This document shows positions 8,484 to 16,254 of a stretch of 25,355 nucleotides of DNA, piece by piece. The position numbers and the translations under genes were made by a program. Source of the stretch: SZUA-186 sp041552135 (GTDB taxonomy: Bacteria; Pseudomonadota; Gammaproteobacteria; UBA9214); assembly GCA_041552135.1 (NCBI GenBank), contig JBFELL010000020.1, positions 1-25,355 of the forward strand, given 5' to 3'. The stretch's first letter is position 1, and the number at the start of each line of letters is the position of its first letter. The notes below the pieces were generated by a model, which worked only from the letters and a program-made list of their open reading frames with translations, made no database searches and had not been told where the DNA came from.

Positions 8484-8993
8484 GTGATTGATCCGGATGG
8501 ATTTAGGCCAAATGTTGGTATCATTCTCTCGAATGGTAACGGGCATTTGTTGTGGGCGCGCCGGATCGGACAGGATGCCTGGCAATTTCCCCAGGGCGGC
8601 ATTCGCAGCGACGAGACCCCGGAAGAGGCCATGTACCGGGAACTCGCCGAGGAAGTGGGCCTGCAGCCGGCCCAGGTTGAAATGATGGGCGCCACCCGTG
8701 GCTGGCTGCGCTATCGCCTGCCGCGGCGCTTCATTCGCCGTTCCAGCCGCCCGGTCTGCATCGGGCAGAAGCAGGTCTGGTTTATGCTGCGCCTGCTGTG
8801 TGAGGACAGGGAGGTTTGCCTGGACCGCACCTCCAGCCCGGAGTTCGACCACTGGCGCTGGGTCGACTACTGGCATCCACTCAATGAAGTGGTGGCATTC
8901 AAGCGAAGTGTCTACCGCAAGGCACTGAAGGAGCTGGCGCCGCTGGTGTTTCCCGACACGGAGGCCGCCAGGCGACGGGGCCGCTCTGCCTGA
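8484..8993 (+). CDS. rppH: RNA pyrophosphohydrolase
   Basis: Removes pyrophosphate from the 5' triphosphate of mRNAs, which exposes them to RNase E decay. The 169-aa Nudix protein starts with MIDPDGFRPNVGII, the RppH N-terminus, and has WQFPQGGI followed by a complete Nudix box Gx5Ex7REUxEExGU (residues 38-60). Later it carries KQVWFMLRLL, FDHWRWVDYW and EVVAFKRSVY, diagnostic of RppH over other Nudix enzymes. The GTG at 8484 is the start. It lies 136 nt upstream of ptsP in the classic rppH-ptsP order. Confidence 0.95.
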   Translation: MIDPDGFRPNVGIILSNGNGHLLWARRIGQDAWQFPQGGIRSDETPEEAMYRELAEEVGLQPAQVEMMGATRGWLRYRLPRRFIRRSSRPVCIGQKQVWFMLRLLCEDREVCLDRTSSPEFDHWRWVDYWHPLNEVVAFKRSVYRKALKELAPLVFPDTEAARRRGRSA

Positions 8994-9075
8994 ATTCCAG
9001 CAAGCCGCGGCCTGACCACTGTGTCGCGCAAGCGATTCTCTGACCGGCGGCCCGTCCGGTAAACGGGATTTCCTG

Positions 9076-9094
9076 CCCGGTCACTTTGACCGGG
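9076..9094 (+). other. Hairpin in the rppH-ptsP spacer
   Basis: CCCGGTCA and TGACCGGG form a perfect 8-bp stem with a 3-nt loop. It ends 35 nt before the ptsP ATG and has no T-tract, so it is more likely a leader hairpin or mRNA stabiliser than an intrinsic terminator. Confidence 0.4.
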
Positions 9095-9129
9095 AGTCTA
9101 ACGGCACCATCTTCCTGTGAGGACTGTCT

Positions 9130-11394
9130 ATGCTGGATACCTTGCGCCGCATCATCCAGTTGGTGAATGCGGCACCGGATCTCAACCAGGCACTCGAGAT
9201 CATCGTCGAGCAGGTCGCCGGTACGGTGGGCGTGGATGTGACCTCGGTCTACCTGACGGATGCCGGGCGCATGCAGTACGTGCTCATGGCCACACAGGGG
9301 CTACGCAAGGATGCCATCGGCAAGGTGCGGCTCGAGCCGGGTGAAGGCCTGGTCGGCATGGTCGTCGGGCGCGAGGAACCGGTCAACCTCGATGACGCGC
9401 CCAGCCACCCGAATTATCGCTACATTGCCGAGACCGGCGAGCAGCCCTATCACGGTTTTCTCGGCGTACCCATCATCCAGCACGGCAAGGTGCTCGGCGT
9501 GCTGGTCGTGCAGCAGCGCGAGATTCGCAAGTTCGGCGAGGAGGAAGAGGCCTTCCTGGTCACGCTGGCAGCGCAGCTGGCGGGTGCCATTACGCATGCC
9601 GGCGCCAGTGGCGAGATGTCCCAGCTGCTGGACAGGACCGGCGAGGTGTCCGTTTCCCTGAAGGGGCTGCCCGGTGCGTCCGGCGTCGCCATCGGCCAGG
9701 CCATGGTGGTATACCCGCCCGCCAATCTCGATGCCATCCCGGACCGCAAGGCCACCGACATCGGCGCCGAACTGGAGAGTTTCCACGATGCCATCTCGGC
9801 CGTGCGCGACGACCTGCGCGACTACGCCAACCACATGTCCGGCGTCCTGCCGAGCGAGGAGCTGGCCCTGTTCGATGCACTGTTGCTGATGCTGGGCAGT
9901 GACAGCATCGTCGGCGAGACCGTCACGCGCATCCGCGCCGGTAACTGGGCGCCCGGTGCCCTGCGCGAGACGATAGCCCAGCATGTGCAGGTATTCGAGA
10001 CCATGGACGATCCCTACCTGCGTGAGCGCGCCAGCGATATCCGCGACCTGGGGCGTCGGGTCCTGACGCGGCTGCAGTCCGACTACCCGGCAAGCCGGCC
10101 GGCCTATTCCCGCACCGTCCTGGTTGGCGACGACATCGGCCCCACGCAACTGGCCGAGATTCCCATCGAGCAGCTGGCCGGCATCGTGTCCGCCAGTGGC
10201 TCGAGTTCATCACACGTGGCGATCCTGGCCCAGGCCATGGGTGTCCCCGCGGTGATGGGTGTAGAGGACCTGACGGTCAGCCGGCTGGAGGGCCAGACCC
10301 TGATCGCCGATGGCTACCGCGGTGATGTGTTCGTCAACCCGTCGGTGATTGTGCGTGACGAGTTTGTCCGTTTGCAGGCCGAGGAGAGCGAGCTCACCGA
10401 GGGTCTCAAGAAGGTTGCCAGCACGCCTTCCGTCACCCCCGACGATGTCACCGTGCCGCTGTATATCAATACCGGCCTGGTGTCAGTTAACGAGCCGGCC
10501 GTGCACAGCGAGGGCGATGGCGTGGGTCTGTACCGTACCGAGATTCCGTTCCTGATGCGTGAACAGTTTCCCGGCGAGGATGAGCAGACCCGCATCTATC
10601 GCAAGGCGCTGGAGTCCTTTGCGCCCCGGCCCGTGACGCTGCGTACCCTGGATGTCGGTGGTGACAAGATGCTGACCTATTTCCCGGTGCAGGAGGACAA
10701 TCCCTTTCTTGGCTGGCGTGGCATACGCATCAGCCTGGATCACCCGGAAATCTTTCTCACCCAGCTGCGTGCCATGCTGCGTGCCAGTGTCGGTCTGGAC
10801 AACCTCACCATCCTGCTGCCCATGATATCCACCGTGACCGAGCTGGACATGGCCATGACCTTCATCTCCCAGGCCATGAGCGAGTTGCTGGAGGAGGGGC
10901 TTGATCTGCACCGCCCGCCCACGGGCATCATGATCGAGGTGCCCTCGGCGGTCTACCAGATACCTGCGATGGCCGAGCGGGTGGATTATTTCTCCATCGG
11001 CACCAATGACCTGACCCAGTACCTGCTGGCGGTCGATCGCAACAACAGTCGTGTCGCCAGCCTCTACCAGACACTGCACCCCTCCGTACTGCTCGCCATC
11101 AGGCAGGTGATCGACGAGGCGCACCGGCTGGGCAAGCCGGTCAGCGTTTGCGGCGAGATGGCCGGTGATCCGGCCGCCGCCCTGGCGCTGCTCGGGCTGG
11201 GGGTCGACAGCCTCAGCATGAACGCCAGCAACCTGCCGCGCGTCAAGTGGGTCATTCGGAGTTTTACCGCTGCGGAGGCGCGCGAACTGGTCGACCGGGC
11301 CTGCGCCATGGAAGACCCGGTTGCGGTTCGCAAGATGTACAACGGCGTACTCGAGCAGGGCGGACTGGGCGGCCTGGTACGGGCCGGCAACTAG
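9130..11394 (+). CDS. ptsP: PTS-Ntr enzyme I (phosphoenolpyruvate-protein phosphotransferase)
   Basis: First enzyme of the regulatory nitrogen PTS: autophosphorylates from PEP and passes phosphate to NPr. The 754-aa protein has an N-terminal GAF domain (about 1-165) that senses small molecules. The PTS enzyme I phosphohistidine region follows, with SGSSSSHVAILAQAMGVPAV; the active-site His is residue 362. The PEP-binding TIM-barrel has RTEIPFLMRE, RTLDVGGDKMLTYFP, GWRGIRISLDHPEIF, IMIEVPSAVYQIPAMAE, YFSIGTNDLTQYLLAVDRN and the catalytic Cys in VCGEMAGDPAA. Length and domain order match PtsP. The start ATG at 9130 is preceded by TGAGGACTG. The other PTS-Ntr genes (rpoN, ptsN, ptsO) are not here. 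Confidence 0.96.
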   Translation: MLDTLRRIIQLVNAAPDLNQALEIIVEQVAGTVGVDVTSVYLTDAGRMQYVLMATQGLRKDAIGKVRLEPGEGLVGMVVGREEPVNLDDAPSHPNYRYIAETGEQPYHGFLGVPIIQHGKVLGVLVVQQREIRKFGEEEEAFLVTLAAQLAGAITHAGASGEMSQLLDRTGEVSVSLKGLPGASGVAIGQAMVVYPPANLDAIPDRKATDIGAELESFHDAISAVRDDLRDYANHMSGVLPSEELALFDALLLMLGSDSIVGETVTRIRAGNWAPGALRETIAQHVQVFETMDDPYLRERASDIRDLGRRVLTRLQSDYPASRPAYSRTVLVGDDIGPTQLAEIPIEQLAGIVSASGSSSSHVAILAQAMGVPAVMGVEDLTVSRLEGQTLIADGYRGDVFVNPSVIVRDEFVRLQAEESELTEGLKKVASTPSVTPDDVTVPLYINTGLVSVNEPAVHSEGDGVGLYRTEIPFLMREQFPGEDEQTRIYRKALESFAPRPVTLRTLDVGGDKMLTYFPVQEDNPFLGWRGIRISLDHPEIFLTQLRAMLRASVGLDNLTILLPMISTVTELDMAMTFISQAMSELLEEGLDLHRPPTGIMIEVPSAVYQIPAMAERVDYFSIGTNDLTQYLLAVDRNNSRVASLYQTLHPSVLLAIRQVIDEAHRLGKPVSVCGEMAGDPAAALALLGLGVDSLSMNASNLPRVKWVIRSFTAAEARELVDRACAMEDPVAVRKMYNGVLEQGGLGGLVRAGN

Positions 11395-11421
11395 ACGGGC
11401 TGATTGATCTCCTCACCCCGG

Positions 11422-11457
11422 CCCTCTGCCACTCATGGGAGAGGGGATGCCCTTTTT
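11422..11457 (+). terminator. Probable intrinsic terminator after ptsP
   Basis: CCCTCT-G-CC and GG-G-AGAGGG pair around ACTCAT (11422-11445), followed within 8 nt by a TTTTT run at 11453-11457. It lies 27 nt after the ptsP stop. A similar GCCCTCT ... AGAGGGGATGC hairpin recurs at 18552-18581. Confidence 0.6.
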
Positions 11458-11499
11458 CTGCACGGCGTAGTGATGACGCCCGGCTTGGTGGCAGTGCGT

Positions 11500-12297
11500 C
11501 TAGCGGCCGTGTGCGGTGCGGTTCTTGCGGTGCTCCCGGATGCCGGCGCGACGCCGGCTCCAGAGCCAGATGCCGCTTGCCGCGAGCAACAGGAACAGCA
11601 TGGCGGCGGCATCCACCAGGTAGATGCCCCAGCTGCCGAGTATCCGGCCGCTGTGGATATCGAGCAGGACCCGTTCAAGCGACAGGCCGGCACCCCGCCA
11701 GGCCTGCTCGAGCGCGGCACGCAACTTCGGTGCGGGTGACTCGGCCTGCGCCCACTCGGCATCCAGGGTGTCGGATTCAGACCATTCGAGAAACATGTCG
11801 TCCGTCTGGTAGTAGCCATGCGCCGCATGGATGGCCAGTGTGCCGTGCGATGTAATGCCGATTGCCTGCATGCCGGCCGGAACGCCGGCGGCACCGCCGA
11901 GTCGTTCGATCAGTTCGCCGCGGCGACTGAACAGCAGCAGTTCACCCTCGATCGCGACAACCGCGAAGTCGGGATAATTCACTGCGCCGACCAGCCTGGC
12001 CGAGAGTTGCGGAACCTGTGTCGTGTTCCAGTAGATCCGGTCGCCGACCTGGGTGACGATATCCCCGCCGACGGTGTAACTGTGCATGTCGCCGGGCGCC
12101 CTGATGCCGTACCAGTCAAGCAGGCTGCGGGAATGGACGTGGCGGGAGTCGAGCGTCAGTTCCTCGGTGTGGTTCAGGAGCAATCCGCTCAGTGACAGCA
12201 CGATGACAAAGGCGGCCGCCGCCAGGCCAAGCCAGCGGTGCCACATGTACAGCGAGCGCAGCAGCCTGGCGCGTGACTTTTTCTTATGGCGTGTCAT
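11500..12297 (-). CDS. PepSY-associated two-helix membrane protein
   Basis: A 265-aa inner-membrane protein with a basic N-terminus (MTRHKKKSRARLLRSLYMWH), a first transmembrane helix at about 21-42, a large periplasmic domain and a second helix at about 225-246. Conserved PepSY_TM features are the histidines in WHRWLG (H20), LLNHTEE (H43), IHAAHG and LLDIHSGRILG (H214). In the family these are proposed to bind haem and pass electrons across the membrane, often to flavinylated partners. The gene overlaps the FMN-binding gene by 14 nt, strongly suggesting a joint function. The specific electron donor or acceptor is not evident. Confidence 0.8.
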   Translation of the reverse strand: MTRHKKKSRARLLRSLYMWHRWLGLAAAAFVIVLSLSGLLLNHTEELTLDSRHVHSRSLLDWYGIRAPGDMHSYTVGGDIVTQVGDRIYWNTTQVPQLSARLVGAVNYPDFAVVAIEGELLLFSRRGELIERLGGAAGVPAGMQAIGITSHGTLAIHAAHGYYQTDDMFLEWSESDTLDAEWAQAESPAPKLRAALEQAWRGAGLSLERVLLDIHSGRILGSWGIYLVDAAAMLFLLLAASGIWLWSRRRAGIREHRKNRTAHGR

Positions 12298-12814
12298 CGC
12301 CGGACGGTATGCGGGTATGCAGGTAGAGGGCCAGTCGGGCCAGCTTCTTCAGCGCGCGCACCGACAGTGTCGCGCCGGAGATGCCGTCGATGTCCCGGTT
12401 CAGGTCAAGCTCGCCGGCGGTGAGGCCGATGTCGCGGAACTGGTCGGTAAAAAAGGGGTGGCGTACCTCCCAGCCGCGGCTTTCGCGGAATACCAGCACC
12501 TTGATGCGTTCAAGGCGGCCGTCACTGACCACCAGACCGACGGTGATGGGCTGGTCCTTGCCGATTTCCTCGAGTATCCAGGCGCTGCGCAGCGCGTCGC
12601 CCCAGTAGCGGACCCGCAGCGACGGGTACTTGTGCCCGAGGATGGCTGTCGTGGTCTCACGCGTCTCGCCGCGCAGCCAGACAACGTCCGGTGAGGGCGG
12701 TGAGGAATCGAACGTCTCCGCAATAAAGTCCGCCGGCTCCTGGTAGGTGCCGCGTGCCAGGGCCATGCTGCAGGCGAGTAACAGTACGAGTGGCAGGCTT
12801 CGGATCAGTATCAT
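12284..12814 (-). CDS. FMN-binding domain protein (periplasmic, covalently flavinylated)
   Basis: A 176-aa exported protein: a hydrophobic signal peptide of about 20 residues (MILIRSLPLVLLLACSMALA), then one FMN_bind domain. The flavinylation motif DGISGATLS is at residues 143-151, and the acceptor Thr is probably residue 149. In such proteins ApbE attaches FMN through a phosphodiester bond to the Thr; apbE is not in this window. The segment VGLVVSDGRLERIKVLVFRE is also typical of the domain. It sits between the porin and the PepSY protein in the Fur-box operon and would carry electrons in the periplasm. Confidence 0.85.
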   Translation of the reverse strand: MILIRSLPLVLLLACSMALARGTYQEPADFIAETFDSSPPSPDVVWLRGETRETTTAILGHKYPSLRVRYWGDALRSAWILEEIGKDQPITVGLVVSDGRLERIKVLVFRESRGWEVRHPFFTDQFRDIGLTAGELDLNRDIDGISGATLSVRALKKLARLALYLHTRIPSGDDTP

Positions 12815-12835
12815 CGGGGTGTGTCACTCAACAGC

Positions 12836-12860
12836 GGGCGGGACAGTATCTGTCCCGCCC
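12836..12860 (-). other. Strong intercistronic hairpin after the porin gene
   Basis: GGGCGGGACAG and CTGTCCCGCCC form a perfect 11-bp, GC-rich stem with a 3-nt loop, 22 nt past the porin stop. No T-tract follows on the minus strand. It probably protects the porin mRNA 3' end or attenuates readthrough, so the porin would be made in excess of the two redox proteins. Confidence 0.6.
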
Positions 12861-12882
12861 GTCATATCGACAGACAGGACGC

Positions 12883-14103
12883 TCAGAACTGGAAACCCAC
12901 GCCCAGGTTGAAGCCATTGTCGTTCTTCTGGTCGCCGTCATTGTCCTGGCTCTGGATATCGGCTTTCAGTACGACGTCGGGGTGCGGCCAGTAGTTTACA
13001 CCAACATCATATTGCTTTTTCCTGGTGTCGGAGCCGTTGCCGGCGCGGTTGTCCCACCGGTTGTAGCGGGCAAAGATACCGACGGCATCGGTCAGCTTGT
13101 AGGAGGGTTCGATGTAGAAACCTTCCTGCTCGTCGGCACCGACTGACCTCGGTCCGCTGCCGTTGAGGTCCCATCGTGCGTAGAGCGCACGCAGCCCATA
13201 GGGGCCTCGCTGGATGTCGGTGTGTGCCTCGAACAGCCAGGCATCATCTGCGCTGGAGTCGTTGCCCTGGGTGATGTCGCTCTGGTAATTGACGGTGCCG
13301 GCAACCTCGATACCCGGTATGCCGGTCCACTTGATGCGTCCGGTGGCGGCGAGGTGATCGGCATTGGCCTCACTGGATTTCTGGCGCCCCTTGCGAACGG
13401 CGTAGTTGTCGTCGGCCGAGGTCTCCAGGCCCTCGTGGACACCGAAATTATAGCTCCAGCCCGGTGCGATCTCGCCGACCATCTCCGCACCGCCGGCCCA
13501 CCAGGTCGTCGGGATGATGTTCTTCTCCACCGGGTTGCGTTCGACGCCGTAGAAGGTCGGCGGCTCGTGGGTCTGGTTCAGGATGCCGACCGGCAGCAGG
13601 TACACACCGGCCTTGGTGCTGTGCCGATCGTTCAGGTCGAACTCCACATAGCCCTGTTCCAGTTCGACCTCGCCGTCATTGTCACCACCGGCAACGGCGT
13701 GCTCCAGCTCGACCTCGGCGACCATGCGGATGCGGTCGGTAAATTCATGCCCGAAGTAGAGTACGAAGCGGTGGAAGTCGATCTCCTCCTTGCTGTCGGT
13801 ATTGTTGTAATGCATTTCACCGTAGCCGCCGATGGTGGTTTTGTCAGCCCAGCTGCCGGCTCCGGCCGTGCCACCTTCCTCGACTGCCTCGACGGCCGCC
13901 TCGGCCTTTTCGTCTACATCGGCCACTTTCTGCTCGGTCGACTGTTGCTGGCGCTTCAGCGCCTCGATCTCGGCCTGCTGCTGCTGGATGATCTTCCAGA
14001 GTTCCTCGACGGTCGGCGCGGAGCCGCCGGGCTCGGCCGCATGCAGGGGGGTGGCAGCGAGTAGCAGGCCGGCAAGGCTGAGGGAAAGTCGGTTGTATTT
14101 CAT
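12883..14103 (-). CDS. Outer-membrane porin with N-terminal coiled coil (phosphate-selective O/P-like)
   Basis: A 406-aa outer-membrane protein. Signal peptide MKYNRLSLSLAGLLLAATPL ends at LHA-AEPGG. A short coiled coil follows (VEELWKIIQQQQAEIEALKR and on to about residue 75), then a beta-barrel with GGYGEMHYNN near its start, FYGVERNPVEKNIIPTTWW in the middle and the terminal GFNLGVGFQF, which ends in Phe as required for BAM recognition. The pattern resembles OprO/OprP-like or short-chain porins. The substrate is not determined: the Fur-box promoter favours an iron-linked role, not phosphate. First gene of an operon with the FMN-binding and PepSY genes. Confidence 0.85.
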   Translation of the reverse strand: MKYNRLSLSLAGLLLAATPLHAAEPGGSAPTVEELWKIIQQQQAEIEALKRQQQSTEQKVADVDEKAEAAVEAVEEGGTAGAGSWADKTTIGGYGEMHYNNTDSKEEIDFHRFVLYFGHEFTDRIRMVAEVELEHAVAGGDNDGEVELEQGYVEFDLNDRHSTKAGVYLLPVGILNQTHEPPTFYGVERNPVEKNIIPTTWWAGGAEMVGEIAPGWSYNFGVHEGLETSADDNYAVRKGRQKSSEANADHLAATGRIKWTGIPGIEVAGTVNYQSDITQGNDSSADDAWLFEAHTDIQRGPYGLRALYARWDLNGSGPRSVGADEQEGFYIEPSYKLTDAVGIFARYNRWDNRAGNGSDTRKKQYDVGVNYWPHPDVVLKADIQSQDNDGDQKNDNGFNLGVGFQF

Positions 14104-14143
14104 GGATGGCTACCTGTCTGGGAGTGGTTCGTGAAGGCTGTTT

Positions 14144-14171
14144 ATTGTATTTTTTATTAATCTAAATGCAA
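14144..14171 (-). promoter_or_regulatory. Promoter of the porin-FMN-PepSY operon
   Basis: On the minus strand TTGCAT (14171-14166) and TACAAT (14149-14144) are 16 nt apart. The region is very AT-rich in a GC-rich genome. It lies 41 nt upstream of the porin ATG (14103) and its -35 lies within the Fur-box-like sequence. Confidence 0.55.
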
Positions 14172-14181
14172 ATCATTATCG
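14163..14181. promoter_or_regulatory. Fur-box-like operator
   Basis: TAAATGCAAATCATTATC (14163-14180) reads GATAATGATTTGCATTTA on the other strand. The first nine bases match the Fur consensus half GATAATGAT perfectly and the rest partially, roughly 13 of 19 overall. It covers the -35 element of the porin promoter, the geometry of Fur repression under iron sufficiency. Confidence 0.65.
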
Positions 14182-14386
14182 TTAACAATTGTATTTATGG
14201 CATCCCAAATTGTCCTTTATGGGCTTCAGGCAAGCTGACGGACAGCCTGGCTGGTTATCTATCTGACTGAAATATATGGAACTCCCCCTCACTAGCTTTA
14301 TCCAACAGGGGACTGGCAACCCGGCGGGATTGTGTTTATATTGATCCTCATAGCAACCCGCCCTAGCAACCAGATCGAGGTAAACC

Positions 14387-14770
14387 ATGGGACAAGCAGC
14401 AGAACTTTCCTTACAGGCAACCGACCTGGCCCTGACACCGGCGGCCTATGAAAAAATGGCCGAGCTCATCAACCAGGTCGAGGATAATGATCTTCAGGCC
14501 ATTCGCGTGTTCGTCTCCGGTGGAGGCTGCGGTGGCATGGGTTATGGCATGACCTTCACCGATTCGCGTACCGAATATGACTACGCGCGCAAGGAGAAGG
14601 ACTTCGCGATCTACGTCGATGCCGTTGCCCTGAATTATCTGCGCGGGGTCGAGATCGATTATGTCGAACGCCCCACCGGCGCGAGCTTCGTCTTCAACAA
14701 CGCCTTTGCCATGACCGGTGGCTCCGGCACCTGCGGTGCCTGTGGTGCGGCCGGTGGAGGTTGTGCCTGA
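14387..14770 (+). CDS. A-type iron-sulfur cluster carrier (ErpA/IscA/SufA-like)
   Basis: A 127-aa A-type carrier that would receive Fe-S clusters and pass them to apoproteins. The domain begins LALTPAAYEKMAELI; the first ligand Cys48 is in VSGGGCGGMGYGMTF. FAIYVDAVALNYLRGVEIDY and GASFVFNNAFAMTG are conserved segments, and the C-terminus is SGTCGACGAAGGGCA. Canonical members have Cx63CxC. Here the C-terminal pair is CxxC (Cys116, Cys119), spacing from Cys48 is longer, and an extra Cys126 follows, so cluster geometry may differ. The ribosome-binding site GAGGT lies 6 nt upstream of ATG 14387. Its end overlaps the ATP-grasp gene. Confidence 0.9.
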   Translation: MGQAAELSLQATDLALTPAAYEKMAELINQVEDNDLQAIRVFVSGGGCGGMGYGMTFTDSRTEYDYARKEKDFAIYVDAVALNYLRGVEIDYVERPTGASFVFNNAFAMTGGSGTCGACGAAGGGCA

Positions 14771-16043
14771 GTCGGCAGTCTCGCGGGAGGCGCCGCCACG
14801 CCTCCTGCTGATTACCCCGCCCAACAGTTACCGCACGGTCGCCTACCTGGCGGCCGCACGGCGACGCGCTATTGATGTCCTGATCGCCTCGGAGGGGCGC
14901 TATTCGCTGGTCAGTGAGCTGGCCGGTGGCCTGCAGGTCGATCTGGAGAATCCTGCAGCGCTGCAGCAGCTACTCGATGCCAATGCCAGGCAGGCCTTTG
15001 CCGGCGTGGTGTCGACTGATGATGCCGTGGTCGAGCTCGGCAGCCGCGTCGCCGAGGCGCTGGACTTGCCACACAACCCGCCTGTGGCAGCGCAGTGCTC
15101 GCGACGCAAGGACCTCTCCCGGCAGGTGCTGGCCGATGCCGGTGTGCCGGTCCCCCGCTTTCGGCTGCTGCGCCTGGATGCGCCCGCCCGCCCGCAGCTC
15201 AAAGCCGTCGCCTATCCCTGCGTGGTAAAACCCCTGGCCCTGTCGGGCAGCCGCGGAGTTATCCGCGCCGACGATGCCGATGCGCTGGTCGCGGCAGTCG
15301 ATCGCGTCCGGCGGATTCTTGCCGTGGAGTATGCCCGCGAGTCCGTGCTGTCGATGCAGCTGCTGGTGGAGGACTTCGTGCCGGGGCAGGAGGTGGCGCT
15401 GGAAGGGATGCTGCACGAGGGCAGGCTGGCGGTGCTGGCGATTTTCGACAAGCCGGACCCGCTGAATGGTCCGTACTTCGAGGAGACCTACTACATCACG
15501 CCGTCGCGCCATCCGGCCGGGATTCGGGAGCGGATCATACGGCGGGTACAGCAGGCCTGCACGGCACTCGGGTTGCGTGAAGGCCCGGTACATGCCGAGG
15601 TGCGGATCCGTGATGGTGACGGCGTCATTATGGAGGTCGCCTCGCGCACTATCGGCGGTGACTGTGCCCGCCTGCTGCAGTTCGGTACCGGCCAGGGGCT
15701 GGAGGACATGGTGATTTCCCATGCGGTCGGCAAGCCGCTGCCGGTCAGGCCGCAGGCGGGGGGCGCCGGGGTGCTGATGATCCCTATACCGCATGCGGGC
15801 GTGCTGCGCCGCGTGGAGGGCATTACCGCGGCGCGTGCCGTACCCCATATAGAAGACGTGATGATCAGTTTGCGTGACGGCTACGAACTGGTGCCTTTAC
15901 CGGAAGGGGCGAGCTATCTGGGTTTTATCTTTGCCCGCGCACCGTCTGCGGCACAGGCCGAGGCGGCACTGCGCGAGGCGCATACCAGGCTGAATTTCGT
16001 CGTGGCGCCGCTGCTGCGGATGCAGGACGGGCGTGCGCGTTAA
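14763..16043 (+). CDS. ATP-grasp carboxylate-amine ligase with LAL_C2-like C-terminus
   Basis: A 426-aa protein of the ATP-grasp superfamily, which activates a carboxylate as acyl-phosphate and joins it to an amine or thiol. PRLLLITPPNSYRTVAYL begins the N-terminal Rossmann-like domain, followed by a central domain with SRRKDLSRQVLADAGVPVPR. ATP-binding segments are YPCVVKPLALSGSRGV (loop and Lys), LVEDFVPGQEVALEGML and VHAEVRIRDGDGVIMEVASR (metal-binding Glu and Arg). The C-terminal portion (GVLRRVEGITAARAVPHIED ... GYELVPLPEGASYLGFIFAR) resembles the LAL_C2 domain of L-amino-acid ligases. GTG 14763 overlaps the preceding stop by 8 nt and has GGAGG just 2 nt upstream; a GTG at 14718 is the other candidate start. 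Substrates are unknown. Confidence 0.85.
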   Translation: MPESAVSREAPPRLLLITPPNSYRTVAYLAAARRRAIDVLIASEGRYSLVSELAGGLQVDLENPAALQQLLDANARQAFAGVVSTDDAVVELGSRVAEALDLPHNPPVAAQCSRRKDLSRQVLADAGVPVPRFRLLRLDAPARPQLKAVAYPCVVKPLALSGSRGVIRADDADALVAAVDRVRRILAVEYARESVLSMQLLVEDFVPGQEVALEGMLHEGRLAVLAIFDKPDPLNGPYFEETYYITPSRHPAGIRERIIRRVQQACTALGLREGPVHAEVRIRDGDGVIMEVASRTIGGDCARLLQFGTGQGLEDMVISHAVGKPLPVRPQAGGAGVLMIPIPHAGVLRRVEGITAARAVPHIEDVMISLRDGYELVPLPEGASYLGFIFARAPSAAQAEAALREAHTRLNFVVAPLLRMQDGRAR

Positions 16044-16090
16044 TGTCTTGTAGCGGTGAAACGGAGAAATTTGTTGGTCCGCTCCGGTGG

Positions 16091-16244
16091 AATGGCACTT
16101 AATTTGAGTGATGTTGTTCCCATTGACCTTCAATTGGCCACGGAAGCACACAGAAAAACACGGAATATGCATTAACAATGTTGATATCTTCCGTGTGATT
16201 CCGTGGCTATTTACCAGGGGCAGGGCTCAAGTGAGTGCCATTGG
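16091..16244. repeat. MITE-like repeat, copy 1 of a tandem pair
   Basis: A ~154-bp non-coding unit starting AATGGCACTTAATT and ending AGTGAGTGCCATT. Internally CCACGGAAGCACACAGAAAA and TCTTCCGTGTGATTCCGTGG form a second, inner dyad. About 85-90 percent identical by eye to the copy starting 164 nt later. Confidence 0.75.
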
Positions 16245-16254
16245 GCCTAACCCG

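Noticed and set aside
14261..14280. IscR-like half-site (TATCTGACTGAAAT) upstream of the Fe-S carrier
   Set aside because: Only the left half resembles an IscR type-1 site; the required second half is missing.
14182..14388. A 68-aa minus-strand ORF between the porin and the Fe-S carrier
   Set aside because: It overlaps the Fur-box and promoter region, has no ribosome-binding site and reads as random Cys/Pro-rich sequence.
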